Shown one piece after another: positions 34,265-48,300 of a stretch of DNA of 64,000 nt. The stretch lies in assembly GCA_036936605.1 (NCBI GenBank), contig JAUPFV010000004.1, positions 122,996,852 through 123,060,851 of the forward strand, read 5' to 3'. The notes beneath the pieces were generated by a model that was given only the letters and a program-made list of their open reading frames with translations, was not told the DNA's origin and did no database searches. Both the position numbers and the translations under genes were made by a program. This DNA comes from Limnanthes douglasii subsp. nivea. Taxonomy: Eukaryota > Streptophyta > Magnoliopsida > Brassicales > Limnanthaceae. Numbering within the stretch: the first letter of the stretch is position 1; every line of letters starts with the position of its first letter.

Positions 34265-37200
34265 GAGGAAAAAATGCTTAAAGAAGTAGTGTTTGAAGTA
34301 AACATGATAGCATCCAAGAAAGGGATGAGGCATAAGCAAAAGGTTGATGAAAATGACTGGGTCAAGGTCTGGCTAAGAATAAAAAGGTTGAGAAATCGAT
34401 GGTTGGTCGATGCTTTTCTTGAAAAGAGAAATGACATCTTAACAAAGATTGTGCGAAGCGTCGGGCTTATATGTTAAGAAACGGTACTCTCACAACATTG
34501 GTTGTTTCGGAAAATAATCTTGTATTCGTGGGAAAGAATACTTTGTGGGTTGATTCGGCTGCAACAACTCATATATGTATTTTTTTTAGGGTATGTAAAG
34601 GAGCAGGATTCTAAGTGAAGATAAAAGATCTGTTTTCACTGCAAACAAGAGTTTATGCCATGTATTGACAATTTTTATTTACATTTAGAACTTTCTACCG
34701 GACATGTTTTATTTTTAGAGAATGTAATGTTTGTTTCTAGTTTTCCAATGAACTTTTTTTTTCCGGTTTCAGACTTATATGAATATAGTTTTATGGAAAT
34801 TCTCTCTTTAAATGATGTAATTATAGGGTGTGGAAATTTGATAAATGAAGATAGTTTGTATTTGTTAAATACTGCTAATATTCACAAAATTTCCATAAAT
34901 ACACAACAAATAGAAAATAGAATTATAAAATCTAAAACTCCTCTAAACTATGACACAGACGGTTAGGTCATATATCCGAAGTTAAAATTGACAAGCTTGT
35001 AGTTGAAGGTTTATTGGGTCCACTCAATTACTCTGATTTCGGTACATGTATCGAGTGTATCAAAGGGAAACAAATAAAACTAAAAGGGTGGGATCATATA
35101 GAGCGAATGAAGTCTTATAATTGATATATATATATATATATATATATACCATTTCCATAAGAATCAGGGGACATGCAGCGGTACTTCATATCATTTATCG
35201 ATAATTTCCCTCGGTTCAGGTACCTCTATCATTTTCATGAAAATTTTGATGCCCTAGATAAGTTTAAAGCTTTTAGGACCGAAGTTTATATACAACTTGG
35301 TAAGAGCATTCAGAGCATTATATTTGACTGTGGTGGTAAATACTATAGTATATATGACATATTGAAAGAACCATATCAAAGAGTATTTGTAAAATACCTA
35401 GAGGAGTGTAACATAGTCTCTTAATACAAAATATTTGGATCATTGTGTATGAATGGTCTATATGAGAGACGTACCCGTACACTAAAATTTATGGTTAGAA
35501 GTATGATAAGTAACTCTGCAACTATCTTTATCGGATGAAGCCATCAAATGTACCTATTATATTATCAATAGAGTACCCACTAAGGCAACCGTTACGACCC
35601 CATATGATCTTTGCAATATGCACATGCCTAATTTAAATCACTTTCACATATATAAGTGTCCAGCTGATGCAAGGGCTTATAAACCTTAGGAAAATAAACT
35701 GAACCCAAAAATAGTTAGTTTCTTCTTCATTGGTTATTTCGAATACTCTAAAGATTTTAAGATTGATGATCCTCTAAGTGGTAGTATATTTGAAAAATGA
35801 ACGACAAAGTTTTTAGAATATGTTGAGTTTGAAAGAAAGAATAAGGAAATAAATGTTTATTTTGAGGAAATATCTATAAAGATTCATGAATATTTTAATG
35901 GAGATTCTCATGTATTAGAATATTAGACTTTAATATGAATCATATTGTTCATGTTAGAGCAAGGTAATACTCATAATAACATTGATGTTCCATTGGAAGT
36001 TAACAAGAGGGACCTCAAAGTAATTTTCCGCAAGAATATCAAAATAAATTGTTTAGAAGATCAAACTCTACCTCCCCAATAAGTGAAACAAGATGTAATA
36101 CTAACCTTAAGAAGGTTCACAAGAGAAAGAAGGAATATTATATATCCAGATTCTATAGTATATTTTCAAAAGTATGATGAACCATGTCCTAGAATTATAG
36201 ATGATCCCTCATCATACAAACAGGCCATGAAATTTTTTGACTCTCGGAAGTGAATTGATGCTATGAAAGAAGAGTATAAATCGATACAAAATAATACGGT
36301 ATAACAATTTGTCCCATTACATGAAGGGAAAAATGCAATCATTGTCAAGTAGGTTTACAACACCAAACTCAATTCCATGGGTAATATTGAAAGTTATAAA
36401 GCATGGCTTGTAGCGAAAGGTTACATTTAGCATGAAAAGATTGATTTTAAAGAAACGTTATCACCAGTATTGATGAAAGATTCCTTTAGAATAATCATGA
36501 CATTAGTTGTACACTATGATCTCGAGCTTCATCAAATGGATGTAAAGATCACATTTCTCAATGGTAATATTAAGAAAACAATATATATGGTGCAACCAGA
36601 AGACTTTAAAGTAGGTAACTTAAAAAATCTGGTACGCAAAACTTAAGAAATCCATTTATGAGCTTAAACATGCTTGTCGTCAGTGGTACTATAAATTCCT
36701 TAAAGTGATAGTCTCTTTTGACTTTTGAGGTTAACTCGGTTAAGGATTGTGTATATCACAAGTTTTGTATGAGCAATTTTCATATGTATGGTATTATATA
36801 TTGATGGCATACTGCTTGTCTTATACAATAAGGAATTATTTCACACTACAAAGATATCTATGTCATAAAAGTTCATAGGAATGATTTTGGTAATGTCAGT
36901 TTTGCATTAGGAATCTAAATACATCTCGATCACTCTTGTGGTATTCTTGAATTATCAAAAGAGACATATATTGAAAGTATGTTACAACATTATAGATTGA
37001 CAAACTACAAACCCCTAAATACCCGTGTAGAAGAGAATGACAGACTAAGTCTTGGTGAATATCCAAAGGCAAAACTTGAGACAAAAGAAATGAAAACGAT
37101 TTATTATGCTTCAACAGTTGGGAGTTTAATGTATGCTTAAGTTTATATTAGGACGAATATTTCCTTTGCTGTAAACATATAGAAGAGATATGTAAATAAC

Positions 37201-38172
37201 CCAAATGTGAATCACTAGAAGGCAGTTAAAAGCGTCTTCTAGTATCTGTAAGGAATAAAAGAGAAAATGTTGACATATATAAAGTTAGAAATATTGAAAA
37301 TTATTGGGTATTCAGACTCGGATTTTGCTAGATACATAAACACACTAAAAATAACTTCAGGAAACATATTCTTATTGGCTGGAGGTGCAATATCCTGGAA
37401 AAATAGAAAACAAACACTTATTGCATCGTCCATCATGACAGCATAATTTGTTGCGTGTTTTGAGGCATCAAACCAAGCATTATGGGTGCGGAATTTTATC
37501 ACTGGCCTACGTATTATACAAGGGATAGAAGGTCTGATGATGTTGTATTGTGAAAAAACATTATATGGTATAGTACTCTAAAAACAATATGAGCTTTTCT
37601 AAATCGAAACACACAGACATAAAGTCTTGTATGTTCAAAAGAGAGTTCATATACTATAGATAAGTATAGAGCAAATCAACACAAACTCTATGATAGAAGA
37701 TCCTCTTACAAAAACATGTTTGCCTAAGGTTTTCTAGGAACACACTATTAATATGGGTGTAGCTAATTTAGAGGATCGTTAGTTTTAGTAGGAGCGTTTG
37801 TAATAAGATCTGATAATATTTGAAATATTGTATACATAAATGTTTATTTAAATATATATGCTTGGTTATATATATTGATATCTGTTTTTATTGGATATCC
37901 AAAAGTAAGACAATCTAATTAGAAGTTATGTACGATCACTATTCATATTACTCTTCAACTGCACACCATAATTGGCCCGAGTAATTGTTTGTTAGTAATA
38001 ACGTGATTATCGTTGCATCTTATATTTCACATAACAAGAAATAGGCCTTTAGTATTTTATTGTTTATTTATCATGTACGGGGTTGTGTCGTTCGTTTATT
38101 TACAATTGATTCTGGGTACCTATTAAAGTTAATTATATCATTGAGTAGCATATGATGACCCAAGTGGAAGAT
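34265..38172 (+). pseudogene. Ty1/copia polyprotein relic, protease to RNase H
   Basis: Several frames give the full copia order. The protease is TLWVDSAATTHIC (34540-34578), the D-S-G active site with Gly changed to Ala. The pre-integrase part is GHVLFLENVMFV, then KIDKLVVEGLLGPL and CIECIKGKQIKLKG. The integrase is QRYFISFIDNFPRFRYLY, FDCGGKYYSIYD and YERRTRTLKFMVRSM. RT reads KQAMKFF, DAMKEEYKSI, WLVAKG-type words and HQMDVKITFLNGNI, with VQPEDF. RNase H reads IIGYSDSDFARYIN, ITSGNIFLLAGGAISWKN and QTLIASSIMTA. A polypurine tract precedes the 3' LTR at 38173. Stops are frequent, and a (TA)n run (35124-35148) replaces part of the integrase start. gag is unclear. Confidence 0.85.
35124..35148. 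repeat. (TA)n microsatellite inside the copia integrase
   Basis: Alternating TA interrupts the coding relic between the zinc-finger and core parts of integrase. Confidence 0.9.
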
Positions 38173-38690
38173 TGTTGGAATATTTATGGAGTGGTATGTT
38201 AAATATATATTTACTCATTGTCATAAGGTAGTCCAATAATAAAAGTAATCAGATTAAGTATAATATATAATTAATTATATATTGGTTTTGTAGGTAAAAA
38301 ATGCGTTATAGACTTATAAGTGTGGTTGTCGGGTTGTATTTGGAAATTGTGAAAGATTGAGTCCAAATCTTAATGCTTAGGCATGAACCAATAATTCATG
38401 GAGTAAGTTGATTTTATCAATTTACTAGGTTGTTGTCTCCGATCACAAAATGCTATACGTTTGGTTATGTGCAACTTAAAGTCCAAATTGTATAGCATCT
38501 ATAAGAATGAGTTACAATTTGTGTATTCCTTTAACCCTAATTCTAACAAAACAATCGTCGCACTTGTGATTATAAGAAAAAGCAGTCTTTTACAAGTATC
38601 TCTTGAACATGATTCGAAGTCTAGTAGCAGCATTTGAAATCTAATGAAGAACTATAGAATACCAAATATTTAATTAATGGATAACAACAT
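38173..38690 (+). repeat. 3' LTR of the plus-strand copia relic
   Basis: The sequence before it is purine-rich (agtggaagat), as a polypurine tract, and the LTR starts TGTTGGAATATTTATGG, a typical plant copia start. The right end is estimated from aacaaca near 38690. The matching 5' LTR was not found. Confidence 0.6.
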
Positions 38691-38769
38691 TAGTTGAAAT
38701 GATAAGTTCTTTCAATTTATTCAGTTTTATTATTTATAAAATGGTTAACTATAATAAAAAGGTCGTCAA

Positions 38770-41700
38770 ATTGAAGACACCATCAAATATTTCTGAAGGC
38801 TTTTATTAGGTCAATTTTCAAGGCCGCATGCGGACCTTTCTTATTGATATAATACTCGTGGAGAATATTTTGGGAGAGAATGATGTTGTCAAAAATATTG
38901 CGGCCTTAAATGAAGATCGGTTGTAAGGGTTCGATAAGTAAGGAAACCCCTCATTTAGTTCTGTTTGTGAGGATCGTATATATGATATTATAACAAGCAA
39001 TGAGCATGAAATCAGAGGGGGAGGTTGGGCTATCCTTCTTAGGAATAAGGACTATACGTTTTTTATTCCGTGATGGGTTCATACAGTTGTAGCGAAAAAA
39101 AGTGATGTACTCAATATAATTATAGTGACAGTGGGATTACCAAATGATAAAAAACCTAAAGTTTTTTTTGGCAGAGTCTTTAGTTATATGAATCGATAAG
39201 GTGGTAAGAGTGTAATCCGACGTAAAAGGATACTCATAATAGGATATTAAATCCGGAAAGTGGGAGTCACATTGACTATTGACCATGACGGGGTCAATTC
39301 TAGAAAAGATGGAATTATCAATTCGATTGTTGCTCTAAGAGAATTGAAATCCCATAGAACGTACTTTGTTTAGTTCACTTTGATAAAAACATTCATTGAA
39401 GTTATTAATAGAATAGATCTAGAGGTCTAAGTTACCGGTTTGATCATCTGGTTTACCGATCGTATTGAAATCACCATGAGCAACCCAAGGGTTACCTTTG
39501 TGATGAGGTGAAATAGTATTAATGTTATTTCAAAGAGAATTGTATCCACAAGGTTCATTGAAACTATAAACAACTGATAAGGAGAAACCTGAGTTTTCTA
39601 ACATATAACAAATTAACTAGTTTATAATTTGTATTGTTATAAAGTTTATAACCGCTTGGGTTATGTTTTCCTTGCGAATTCTTTTAATCTTGGGTCTGAT
39701 TGAGTGATTATCTTCACATGTATCGTGGATGTTTTGCACCAAGCTGTTGTAGTTGGGAGATATGGTCACTACCACTTGATTCATTATGGTCTTAATGTTC
39801 ACTACCATCAATCATATGTACTTTTCATGGGAAATAAGGGCGTGGGTTGGTAATTTTTGAATTGGATGAGCTAGTGGGTATGTCATAGTTTCCAATCGTG
39901 TGGGAAAATAAAGAGAACTTGCTGCAGACGAGCAGGAGGCTTTAGTATTCAATCCAAAGATTGGTTATTTTTCCCATACATTTTATCTCGATAACACTCA
40001 GGAACTCAGTCATTGTATTCATCACTATGCAGATCTTTACGAAGTTTAGGTGGAACCAGTTGGCAATGTGTGTATCAACGTAAATGGGAGGGCCTAAGTA
40101 GCTACCAAGAATGTTAAGGTCTCTTTTATACCATATTTCATGTGGCAGACCATGAAATTTAACCACAATAATATCGATTTTTGGAGATAAATTGAGGTGG
40201 AGGCCGTTAGTTTCAAACACTTTGGAATGATGGGATTGGTATCAAACATAAAGGTGATAGTTCAAGGATCATGGTTGGATTATAACTTGAAGTATAATTG
40301 GCTATGGGCTGCGGCTTTACGTTCGTAGAGCTCGTGCAAGCTTTATACTCTAGCTGCAATGGCTTTAATATGATAGAAATATAGTTTATTACCAAAGAAT
40401 TATCTAGGTAGGCATTTGCCCATTCCACTTTATCACCATTGATTGCTTCTTGTGGAATGAGTAGGACTCCATGTTAAAAATGTAAGGATTGAATTTTTTC
40501 CATCATCATCATTATGGATTGGTTATAAAAAAAAGGTTGCTAAAATGTTTACGTAACTTTGGGATGACTATATTGGGTTGGAAATTGATAGATGTTGAGG
40601 TACAACATTTTCATAAACTAAGACCGGTGGAGAGGGGCTAAGGAGCTAGCCGGGGGTTACTGTAATATATTTTTATAGTGAGAACGTTAGCTGTTGCAAA
40701 GTGTGTTGCTGGGCTTCTGTAGGCCATAATGCTAATGTTTGATTAGCAGTGTAGCCACGTCTTCCTCTTGAACTATTCAAAATCCTACCTTTACGGTCAG
40801 GGAAGGATTATGGAAAAGAGGTGGCAGGTGTAATGCCAAGGGATAAAAGGGGGGCAAGGAGGGTTTTCTAGTTTACCATAGAGTAGGTGGTAGAACTGTT
40901 GATTATGGTGTATCCTGGTGGTCTTTAGAGGGGATGTTTGAATGATAGAAAGTTTAATTAATTGGATTTATATCATGATGGGTTGATGGACTAGGTATGG
41001 TTGAATATGGTTATATTTGGGCTTGGGCTAATTAATTTGTATGAGGGGGTGACTAAAATCCTCCTCCATATGGGATAGGTTTGGTATTGGGCTTGGGGTT
41101 AGTGGGTGGTGGCCTAGTAAGGTGGGTTGGGATTTGCATGTTAGCTAGTCACATGCATGCAAGCAAATAAGTTGCATGCATGGCATAGGATAACATGGTA
41201 CAATCCTCAGGGGCCTTAGTAGAGTTGTTGTTAATATTCGAGGCGACATGGAATATGTTAAAGGTTACAATGTTGTTCTGAGAGGAAGTCTTCGTCGCTA
41301 GTGAACTGAGATTGAGGCATGTTATGATCGGGTCACTGGAGGCCTCACTCAGGGAAGCTCGAGAGGCTTTGATGGAGGTCAGTGAGGTCACTATTATGAT
41401 ATTTCCGCGATCATGGAGGCCCGGTGCTTGGTAGTTGGCTTGAAATAGGCAAGGTTCACCAGAAAAAACGACAGTTAAACGATCAAGTTAATTAATCTTC
41501 ATCATCGTCATTAATCTACATGTTGATGGGGGTAATGGTCTTCTCTCTCTGAGTACTAGACTCTTCAAAAGCATTGCGTCTAGTGAATCTTTATCATGGG
41601 TATACTTCTTTGTACTAGAACGAGGTGGTGGCCCTACATGCACGACCATGGGGATGCCATGCATGGTGATCGAAAATTGTTGTTCAGTGAAATCGATATG

Positions 41701-42118
41701 GAGTGGAGGAGCTTGCAGATGGATTGGTCTCAAACGAGAGAGATGTGTCACAAGATCCTTAAGAAAGGTATGGTGATATCATCAAGAGTTGTTCATCACT
41801 GAGAATTTTAGTACAATTGAAGCATAAAGTGATTTTCTTTTTTGGGTCAGTGTTTCTGGAGCAAGAAGTTCCTTTGCTTTTTGGTTTTGAGCTTTTCCTG
41901 GTGTTGACCATGGTGGAAACAGGGTATGTGAGAAGTAGTGGTTTGTTCACAGTTTTTTTGTTAACGATTTTGAGAGTGATGCTTGAGTTTAACTTAATCT
42001 TGTATTTAAGACGATAACTGATGGATTTTCTCCGTGAATTGTGGTTGTAGGCGACAGTTAGGCTAAGATGAGAGAGGTAATGGTTTTCATAGGCGATCAT
42101 TGAGATTGTTGAATACAC
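38770..42118 (-). pseudogene. 3'-truncated, decayed plant L1-type LINE
   Basis: Reading leftwards, ORF1 starts with MVNTRKSSKPKSKGTS (ATG at 41911). A DUF4283-type segment (40220-39942) follows with VVKFHGLPHEIWYKRDL and LGSYLGPPIYVDTHIA. The endonuclease shows PWVAHGDFNTIG (about 39480-39450). The RT shows VIIPKKDSPTSPSDF, AALKIDLIKAF and NIFDNIILSQNILHEYYINK (about 39060-38780). Similarity stops at 38770, inside RT, so the RT C-terminus and RNase H are gone. The break is close to the end of the copia 3' LTR. Stops in all domains. Confidence 0.75.
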
Positions 42119-43852
42119 ACGGTGGAAAAAGATCTTCTATAATCTTACTTATAAATGAGGAGAGAGAATATGAACTCACACCTGGTGTATCTTTATGGGC
42201 GATGAACTTAAATATCAATGTAAACTTCAAGGTTTTCTTGGGATGGGCGAAAACAAGAAGATCAACAACCAGAAAACCGATGGATATCTTGTAAAAAGTG
42301 TGTCTGATGACACGTTGCACCCATGTGATTTTAAACCTATATAAACTCCTAGTTGAGTTTTCAAACACCGTGTTATGATTGTATTAAGGAGAGAAACAAA
42401 AAAAATACTTTACGGATTTTTTGTTTATGTCGATAACTTGAAACGCTTCATTGTGAAGCTTTCGAAAATTCTATATGGCTACGTTGGAGTGCAGTGAGGT
42501 AAAATTAAAATTTTCATAAGAAAAATTATGACAACTAATTGTATGAGTGCAAATCAAATAGAATTGCAAATATTTATGATACAATCAAGCTCATAGATGG
42601 AGATCGATAGTTTAGAAAATATGCAAAAATTACTGAAACTGAAGCTTTAATGAAGTTTTACATAGACTATATATTAATTACGTTTTTCTCCTCGTCATCA
42701 AACAATAATATTATTGTGAATAAGAAAAACTAAAATTTTAAAAATCATAATGTACTTTAAAAAAAGTCAGTGTTTGAAATCTTTATACAAAAATATAATA
42801 AAAATAGAAAATCTCCTTCAACTAATCTGGGGCAGTTTAGATTTTATATATTTATTTCATGCATGTAGATAAGTTATCAGGTTTTGTATATATATTTGTC
42901 AATGGGGTCAACTGGTGGGCATTCGAATTATATATACACCTCGAATTATAAATGTTATAAAGATCGAAACATGAGTCATGCTGCTTCTCCGAGCACAACT
43001 TTAAAAAGCTAGCAGCAATGACTTATTTGTTTCTGTTATAAAAGCATACTTCTTTTATATGTTAGATAGCAAGAATTTGTTTCCTCATACGACACCAATA
43101 TTTTCATAAATCTTTCTGGTTACGATCATATCCGACGATAAAGACTTATCACATTAATTACTACAAATTGATCAAATCCTATTAATTATTAATTATTATT
43201 ATTAATTATTAATTATCAAGTTGTGACACTTTCTGGTAACCAAAATATTAAACAACAATTAAAAAAAGAAATTAAAAAATATATTATATTACAATTGATT
43301 TTTTTTAGTTGATTTATAAAGTAAAAAATTTATACAATCTACACTGAGGTTTAATCTCTGATTTACTATTAAACTAACAAAATAAACAAACCCATTAGCC
43401 AAAAATATTTAAAATTTATAAATTAAATATATTTTTACAAACATCAGATAATCAGATAATCACCGATGAAACAAAATAAACGACAAAAAAAGAATATCCT
43501 AAGTCCTAACAAAATATAGGAATCGTTTACAAATACGTAAATAGTAAATAGTAAATAGTAAATAGTAAATAGTAAATAATAATAATAATAATAATATAAC
43601 AAATATAAAAAAAATGTTAGAAACAAAATTAACATGGTAAATTGTTTATTAAACCATTATAGAGATAAATTTTATGATTTTTAGATAATTTTTCAAATAA
43701 AATAAAATAAATATATTAAATCAACTATTTGTATATAACTATGAGAAGTTTTAGATTTTGTGACTGTTAGAATATAATAATAATTTTAATGTGAACATTT
43801 ATATTTACGATTTTATCCAGAATTCTAATTTATATATAAAGATAGTATTTTT
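42119..43852. other. AT-rich spacer with several microsatellites
   Basis: The right end of the old LINE may include its 5' UTR (to about 42390). Farther right nothing codes. attaattattaattatt-type runs lie at 43180-43217. A heptamer run (GTAAATA)6 lies at 43537-43577, followed by (AAT)n to 43595. Confidence 0.5.
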
Positions 43853-43869
43853 AACGTGGACATCCATAT
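43853..43869. repeat. Target site duplication of the LINE, left copy
   Basis: AACGTGGACATCCATAT, identical to 50016-50032. Confidence 0.95.
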
Positions 43870-43992
43870 GAAAAAAAAGTAAATTTAAATTTAAATTAAA
43901 TTAAATTATGATTAATTAGGATGGGTTTCTTCTCTCTCCAGAAACCTTTTCTTGAGAAACCCTTTCTTCATCTCTAAGCTTCCTTCTTCGTC

Positions 43993-45322
43993 ATGAATTC
44001 AACATCAAAGCTAATTTCTTCTGAAGAGTATCCCACTCTTCATGCTATTGGTGGTACAGAGAAATCAAATAACAAGAGGTCTTATGCGGATTTATTAAAG
44101 CCATCATCTTCAAAGTTTGATATCAAGCCTGAGTTTCGTAAAAAAGTGGCTGACCATTACACAATCCAATATACGAATGATATTAAAGATTTACTAATTT
44201 CTCAATCTTCTACTACGATTATTGGCAAGTTCGCAGATGGTATACCAAAGGAAAGCTGTTTTGGATGGTTTTCTTCAAGGCTTCAAGTTTCAAGGTAGTT
44301 ATAAGTATTCTACGTATGATTCCAGGCATGTTTTCATTCAATTCCAGAGCAAAGAGGATGTCAGTAAGATCTGGTCGAAGAACTTTTGGAGAATGGATGA
44401 GAAAATAATGAGAATCTTGCGATGGGAGCCAGATTTTGATAAGAGATATGAAAGCCCAAGAGCCCTGGTATGGATTCGGTTTGAACGGCTTCCAGAGTTT
44501 ATGTATAACGAGTCTGTTATACATGATTTGGCCTCCACTTTTGGTCCAACGTACAAGGTTATCATCCCTAATAACAAAGCCAACATGAACGCTTGCTTTG
44601 CTCATGTGGAAATTGATGTTTTGCTGAAATTGAAATATAGAGTTTGGGTGGGTTTCGGATCCAACAATGGTTGTTGGATTAATTTCAGTTATAATAATGT
44701 TGCTCCATACTGTAAAACCTGTTATCATATAGGCCATAAGGATGAGGATTGTAAAAAGGTTGAAAAGAAGAAACATCAGGTTAATGATTATGAAAAGGCT
44801 GAAAAAGTTGGGAATAATGAGGAGTGTTCAAATGTCAAGATCGATTCTAATGTTGTTGCTGAGTTGATTGTCAAGAATGATTTGAATCAACAACAAAAGA
44901 CTCAAGATAGTTCAAGTAATGCTCAATCTTTTATTAAAGTTTATCGAATAAAATTGAAATCGGCTATAACAAGAAAGGATAAAGATTTGGTTTTAAAAGA
45001 TAGTAATGATTATGGTCAACATAGCAACACTGATAGCAACATGGAGGTTATTGAAGCGTTACATAGGATAGATCAGGATTTCGCGCAAAGTAACTTTAAT
45101 ATAGAAGAAAACAAGGTCACATAATGTGAGCATATGGGTGGTAGTTGTGGGGTTTCACCTACAAACTCTGATTCCATTAGTGATTTTGGTTCTATTATAG
45201 GCAGTAAAATTCGTTCTGAAATGAGAAGAAGAAGATCCATGAAACTAACTATCAATTCTCTGCTCATGAAGGGAGAAAAATCAACACAAAAATCTTTATC
45301 AGATAATGATAAAGATAATTAA
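43993..45322 (+). pseudogene. LINE ORF1: DUF4283 domain and CCHC zinc knuckle
   Basis: The start MNSTSKLISSEEYPTLHAIG lies in one frame, open to 44298. From about 44250 the protein continues in the next frame with AVLDGFLQGFKFQGSYKY, RHVFIQFQSKEDVSKIWSKN and ALVWIRFERLPEFMYN. These are DUF4283 features of plant LINE ORF1 proteins, which bind RNA. A zinc knuckle C-x2-C-x4-H-x4-C (CKTCYHIGHKDEDC, about 44711-44752) follows, then a Lys- and Asn-rich tail. A TAA at 45122-45124 interrupts the frame, which otherwise runs to 45322 and overlaps the ORF2 start at 45306. One frameshift and one nonsense change therefore separate it from an intact gene. Confidence 0.85.
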
Positions 45323-48300
45323 TTGGAATGCTCGAGGAGTAGATAATAAGCCTACCTTGAGAAGGCTCATTTCAATTGCCAAAGAGAGTAGGTCTAAGAT
45401 TTTGTTTATTCAGGAGCCCGTGGCTGATGTGAGTAAGCTTCCTGTTGTTTCTGTGGTTCTTGGTTTCAAGCATTTTGTTTCAAATTGCTCTAACAAAGTC
45501 TGGCTTGTTTGGGATGAGGATGTGGAGTTGAATGTTGTTGTTGATTATGATCAACTGCTTCATATGTATGTGGTTTATCCTGCTTGTAATGACAAGCTTT
45601 TCTTCACTTCTGTTTATGCTAAAAGTAGTGGAATGCTTAGATTGGATCTTTGGGACCAATTGAAAGCTATTGCTACTAATGAGATGCCTTGGATTGTAAC
45701 TGGTGATTTTAATGCAATCACTTGCTCTGAGGATCAGGTGGGCTGTTCGACTTATGATCATATTGGCTCTTGTGACTTTAGTGATACTATTAGGCACTGT
45801 CAACTTGAAGATATAGAGTATATTGGCTCTAGGTATACTTGGAATAGAGGAACTCGTTGGAAGAGATTGGACATAACTTTTGTTAATGATATGTGGATTA
45901 ATAGGTTTAACAACACTAAGGTTTTTCACATGGTCAGGACTGGCTCTGACCATGCTCCTTTATTGATTCAGTCTAGCCAAATAGATGGTGTTCAGAATTA
46001 TAAGAAGAGCTTTAAGTTTATTAATGCTTGGTCCAATGATGATAGCTTTATTAGTACGGTGAGACATAGTTGGAATATGGTTTGCAAGGGTAATGAGGGG
46101 TAGGTTTTCTGGTTCAAGATGAGGAGGTTAAAGAGCTGCTTAAAACAGTGGAATGTTAATACGTTTGGAAACATTTTTAAGAAGGTGAAAGATTCTGCTG
46201 ATATGGTTGAGAGTATGGAGGCTTTTCATTTGCAAAATAATAGTTCCGATTCTAAAGCTGCTCTCTCTAAGGCAAACAGTTTGTATATTAAGGCTCTTCG
46301 AAATGAGGAAAGCTTTTGGCACCAGAAGTGTTACAGTGAGTGGCTTCATGATGGTGATAGGAATACTAAGCTTTATTATTCTTATGTTAACAAGAAAAGG
46401 AGAAGAAACAACATCAAGGGGATCAAGGACAATGGTGTTTGGATTGATAATCCTATTGAGATTGTAAACTCAGGTGAGTCTTTCTTTAAATCTATCCTTT
46501 CTTCTAACTCTTTCAATAGTATGGAAAATGAGTCTCTTTTGATGCAGGATGACATCTTCTCTAACATCCCTAGTCTTGTTAATATGGAGGACAATAACTT
46601 CATTACAAGACAGACCAATATTGAGGAAGTGTGGAGTGTTATTTCTAAGATGAAAAATGATAGTGCCCCTGGGCTTGATGGTTTTAACATATTTTTCTTT
46701 AAAACTTGTTGGTCCATTATAGGCAGTGATCTCTATAAGGCTTTCAATTTCTGTCTTTCAGGCAATATCTTTCCTAATGGGGTCTTTGCAACTGACATCT
46801 GCTTGATCCCTAAAGTTTCTAATCCTATTGCTTGGACTAACTACAGACCAATCAGTCTGTGCACTATGTTTAACAGGATTTTTTCTAACCTTATTAACTC
46901 CCATTTAGCCTTTATTTTGCCTAGCATTGTCTCTAAGATGCAGGGGGCGTTTGTTAAGGGGAGGCTAATTCATGAGAACATATTAATCACTAAAGAAATG
47001 GTTCACGATATTGACAGAAAGCCTAAAACTGGCAATGCGATTATTCAGTTGGATATGACTAAGGCTTTTGACAACCTTAGTCATGCTTTCATTCTAAAAG
47101 CTTTAGCTTGTTTTGGTTTCTCTGAGAAATTCATTGCTTTAATTAAAAACTTGATTACTAACGTTCATATATCAGTTATAATTAATGGTCAGGTTACAGG
47201 TTATTTTAAGCAATTAAAGGGTCTTAGGCAAGGAGACCCTTTGTCTCCTAGCCTGTTCATCTTAGCAGAAGATGTTTTACTTAGAAGTTTATATAATCTT
47301 TTTAATAACAATAAAAGTTTGCACTATGCTGCTAGATCGAGTGTTCTGGTGCCCTGCCTGGCTTTTGCTGACGATGTTCTTATCTTCACAAACTGCAAGG
47401 CTTCTTCAATTGCTATCCTGAGCAAGCTTCTTAACAAGTATCATAACATCTCTGGGCAAGCTGTAAACAAAAACAAAACAAAGCTTATTCTCTCTAATAA
47501 AGCTAAGCAAGCTAATAAGAATAGCATCAAGATTAGCACTGGTTATATTATTGACTCTATTCCTTTCAACTACTTGGGTATAACTATAGCTAGAAATAAC
47601 AGAGGGAAGTACTTTACTAGTCTTCTTGATAAAGTTCAGGATAAGATTAATGTTTGGGATTTGAATAATTTGTCTTTTGCTGGTAGATTAACCTTGATAT
47701 CTAGTGTTTTAATGCCTATTATATACTACTAGATGCATAGTACTGACCTTCCTGTTAGTATTATCAAAAAAATTGAATTATGTTTTAATAAGTTTCTTTG
47801 GAGATCTAACTATCAGGTTAAGGCTATTCATTGGTCCACTTGGAATCGTCTATGCAGGCCTTTTTCTGAGGGGGGGGGGGGTTTAAACACTAAAAGCATT
47901 GGGGAAATTCAACAAACATTTTCTTATAAGTTGTGGTTCCTTTTCAGGAAGGGAAACAGCTTATGGTCTACATTGATGCATAAGCTTTACTGTCCTAACA
48001 CCCATGCTATTAAAGCTCCTTGTAAATCTATTAATTCTAGTGTATGGAAGAGGCTGTTTCTTATCAAAGGGTCTGCTGAAAAGTACATAAAGTGGAAGCT
48101 TGGTCAGGGCCTCATGGATTTCTAGCTTGAGGATTGGCATGACATGCCTCCATTGATAAGTGACCCTAATTCTCAAAATTGGTTTCTTAGTGCTAGAGTT
48201 AATACTTTTTGGAATGACAATAGCTGGTCTCTTGAGTGTCTCCATAACATCTTTCCTAATAATAGAATTAATCATATCTCTAAGTATAAAATTGACCCTA

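Noticed and set aside
44219..44776. 185-codon minus-strand frame
   Set aside because: It is the antisense shadow of LINE ORF1, which has recognisable domains in the other strand.
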